DNA from: Actinomycetota bacterium
GTDB lineage: Bacteria; Actinomycetota; Actinomycetes; Nanopelagicales; Nanopelagicaceae
DNA length: 49,312 bases
Assembly (NCBI GenBank): GCA_009702925.1
Contig: WLHC01000005.1
Location: 1-49,312 of the forward strand
Reading direction: 5' to 3'
Shown: in pieces, positions 48,829-49,312 of the stretch
Position numbering within the stretch: position 1 is the first letter of the stretch
Layout: each line of letters starts with the position of its first letter
Translations under genes and position numbers: made by a program
Notes under the pieces: model-generated
Database searches by the model: none
What the model was told of the DNA's origin: nothing
The model's input: only the letters and a program-made list of their open reading frames with translations

Positions 48829-49312
48829 TAGGCAACCTTCGTTGCTTGTAATACGCACCATGGAAAATGCCAATCAGATCGTGTTGGCCAACCCTGCGGA
48901 CGAAGTCCTTCTGCGCGCTCATCGAATGCAACCCACTTGGCATCTTTGAGTCCCAGCTTTTCACACACTTCAATTAAGTCGGTTGCAAATAGGGCACGAA
49001 AGTATGGTTCATTGTTTCGTTCAGCATGCTCATAAACAGTTGCATCGCGAACAGGATCACCCGTTGGCTGAAACTCGAGGAAGCGAATAACTCCACCAGG
49101 CTTTAGCAATCTTGTCGCCTCTTTAACAGTTTCTACAATTGCCTCAGATGGCATCTCATGCAAAATCATTGTTCCCGTTACTAAATCAACTGAACCATCT
49201 GGCAATCCAACGTTACGACCATCTTGCTGCTTAAATTGAATACTGACGCCATCGGCTGCAGCCTCAGCATGTGCCAACTTAAGTCCAGGGGCTGCTAAAT
49301 CAACACCAATTA
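48828..49312 (-). CDS. Class I SAM-dependent methyltransferase (N-terminus beyond the window)
   Basis: The visible 160 residues or so run in from the window edge without a start (GVDLAAPGLKLAHAEAAAD, the end of the SAM-binding motif I region). SIQFKQQDGRNVGLPDGSVDLVTGTMILHEMP is the acidic loop and post-I motif, and ATRLLKPGGVIRFLEFQPTG the post-III region. The fold is that of UbiE/Methyltransf_11-type small-molecule methyltransferases. Substrate is not known. An apparent start inside the window (49277) is only an internal TTG, since the same frame stays open to the edge. Confidence 0.85.
   Translation of the reverse strand, partial: IGVDLAAPGLKLAHAEAAADGVSIQFKQQDGRNVGLPDGSVDLVTGTMILHEMPSEAIVETVKEATRLLKPGGVIRFLEFQPTGDPVRDATVYEHAERNNEPYFRALFATDLIEVCEKLGLKDAKWVAFDERAEGLRPQGWPTRSDWHFPWCVLQATKVA

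Noticed and set aside
1-49312. CRISPR arrays, tRNA or rRNA genes, insertion sequences, prophage
   Set aside because: No regularly spaced repeats, no cloverleaf or rRNA-like stretches, and no transposase, integrase or phage proteins were seen by eye; a tool search would be needed to exclude a small RNA.

Overview
This window looks like chromosome of a low-GC, free-living aquatic actinobacterium. I infer a streamlined freshwater type such as the Nanopelagicales/acI lineage, but this is not proven. Supporting signs are a heliorhodopsin very close to the founding actinobacterial type, a mycothiol-dependent DsbA-like reductase (mycothiol is actinobacterial), PHO boxes built from 11-base direct repeats, several -10 boxes exactly six bases before an ATG (leaderless mRNAs), very short intergenic gaps, and an A/T-rich sequence. 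No rRNA, tRNA, CRISPR array, insertion sequence or phage gene was seen.

Layout. (1) 1-2937: the start of an Rrf2-family regulator diverges from a three-gene NitT/TauT (sulfonate-type) ABC importer. (2) 2979-9550: an orphan LuxR-type regulator, heliorhodopsin, AlkD-type DNA glycosylase, and a four-gene set made of a ferric-reductase-like membrane flavoprotein, an FMN-binding exported protein, a small exported acidic-tail protein and ApbE flavinyltransferase. The set reads as a trans-membrane flavin electron-transfer module. (3) 9684-11686: a broken sulfotransferase gene (one AT-repeat frameshift plus one in-frame stop), a GNAT acetyltransferase and a DsbA-like reductase. (4) 11770-43092 (to 44051 with the second Gfo/Idh gene): a roughly 31 kb carboxylate catabolic island. 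(5) 44094-48453: a PHO-box-controlled pstCABS phosphate importer ended by a strong hairpin. (6) 48511-49312: a small unknown gene coupled to a truncated methyltransferase gene.

The island (region 4) holds two Ldh_2-family dehydrogenases, a D-2-hydroxyacid dehydrogenase, two DUF1932 dehydrogenases, an enolase-superfamily dehydratase/racemase, three ThDP-dependent decarboxylase systems (two large single-chain paralogues and one two-subunit ComDE type), three aldehyde dehydrogenases, a PrpF isomerase, a PrpD/MmgE protein, a tricarballylate-dehydrogenase-like flavoprotein, an RraA-type aldolase, a DpaA-like protein, a DapA-like aldolase, an FAH-family hydrolase, an atypical SDR, a DUF4862 protein, an MFS carrier, a TctABC tripartite tricarboxylate transporter and two Gfo/Idh/MocA oxidoreductases. 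One GntR/FCD repressor gene lies in the middle. A short palindrome (core TGTATACA or a close variant) occurs in every divergent promoter region of the island and before the MFS gene, so the island looks like one locally controlled regulon.

How the island works is inference. The repeated enzyme logic is 2-hydroxyacid to 2-oxoacid (dehydrogenases), 2-oxoacid to aldehyde (ThDP enzymes), then aldehyde to acid (ALDHs), fed by a carboxylate importer. Two substrate ideas fit parts of it: sulfolactate-like C3 sulfonates (SlcC/ComC-like dehydrogenase pair, ComDE-like decarboxylase, TTT importer) and tricarballylate/aconitate-like tricarboxylates (TcuA-like, PrpF, PrpD, TctABC). No sulfite-releasing enzyme (SuyAB or clear Xsc) and no complete methylcitrate pathway is present, so the real substrate is open.
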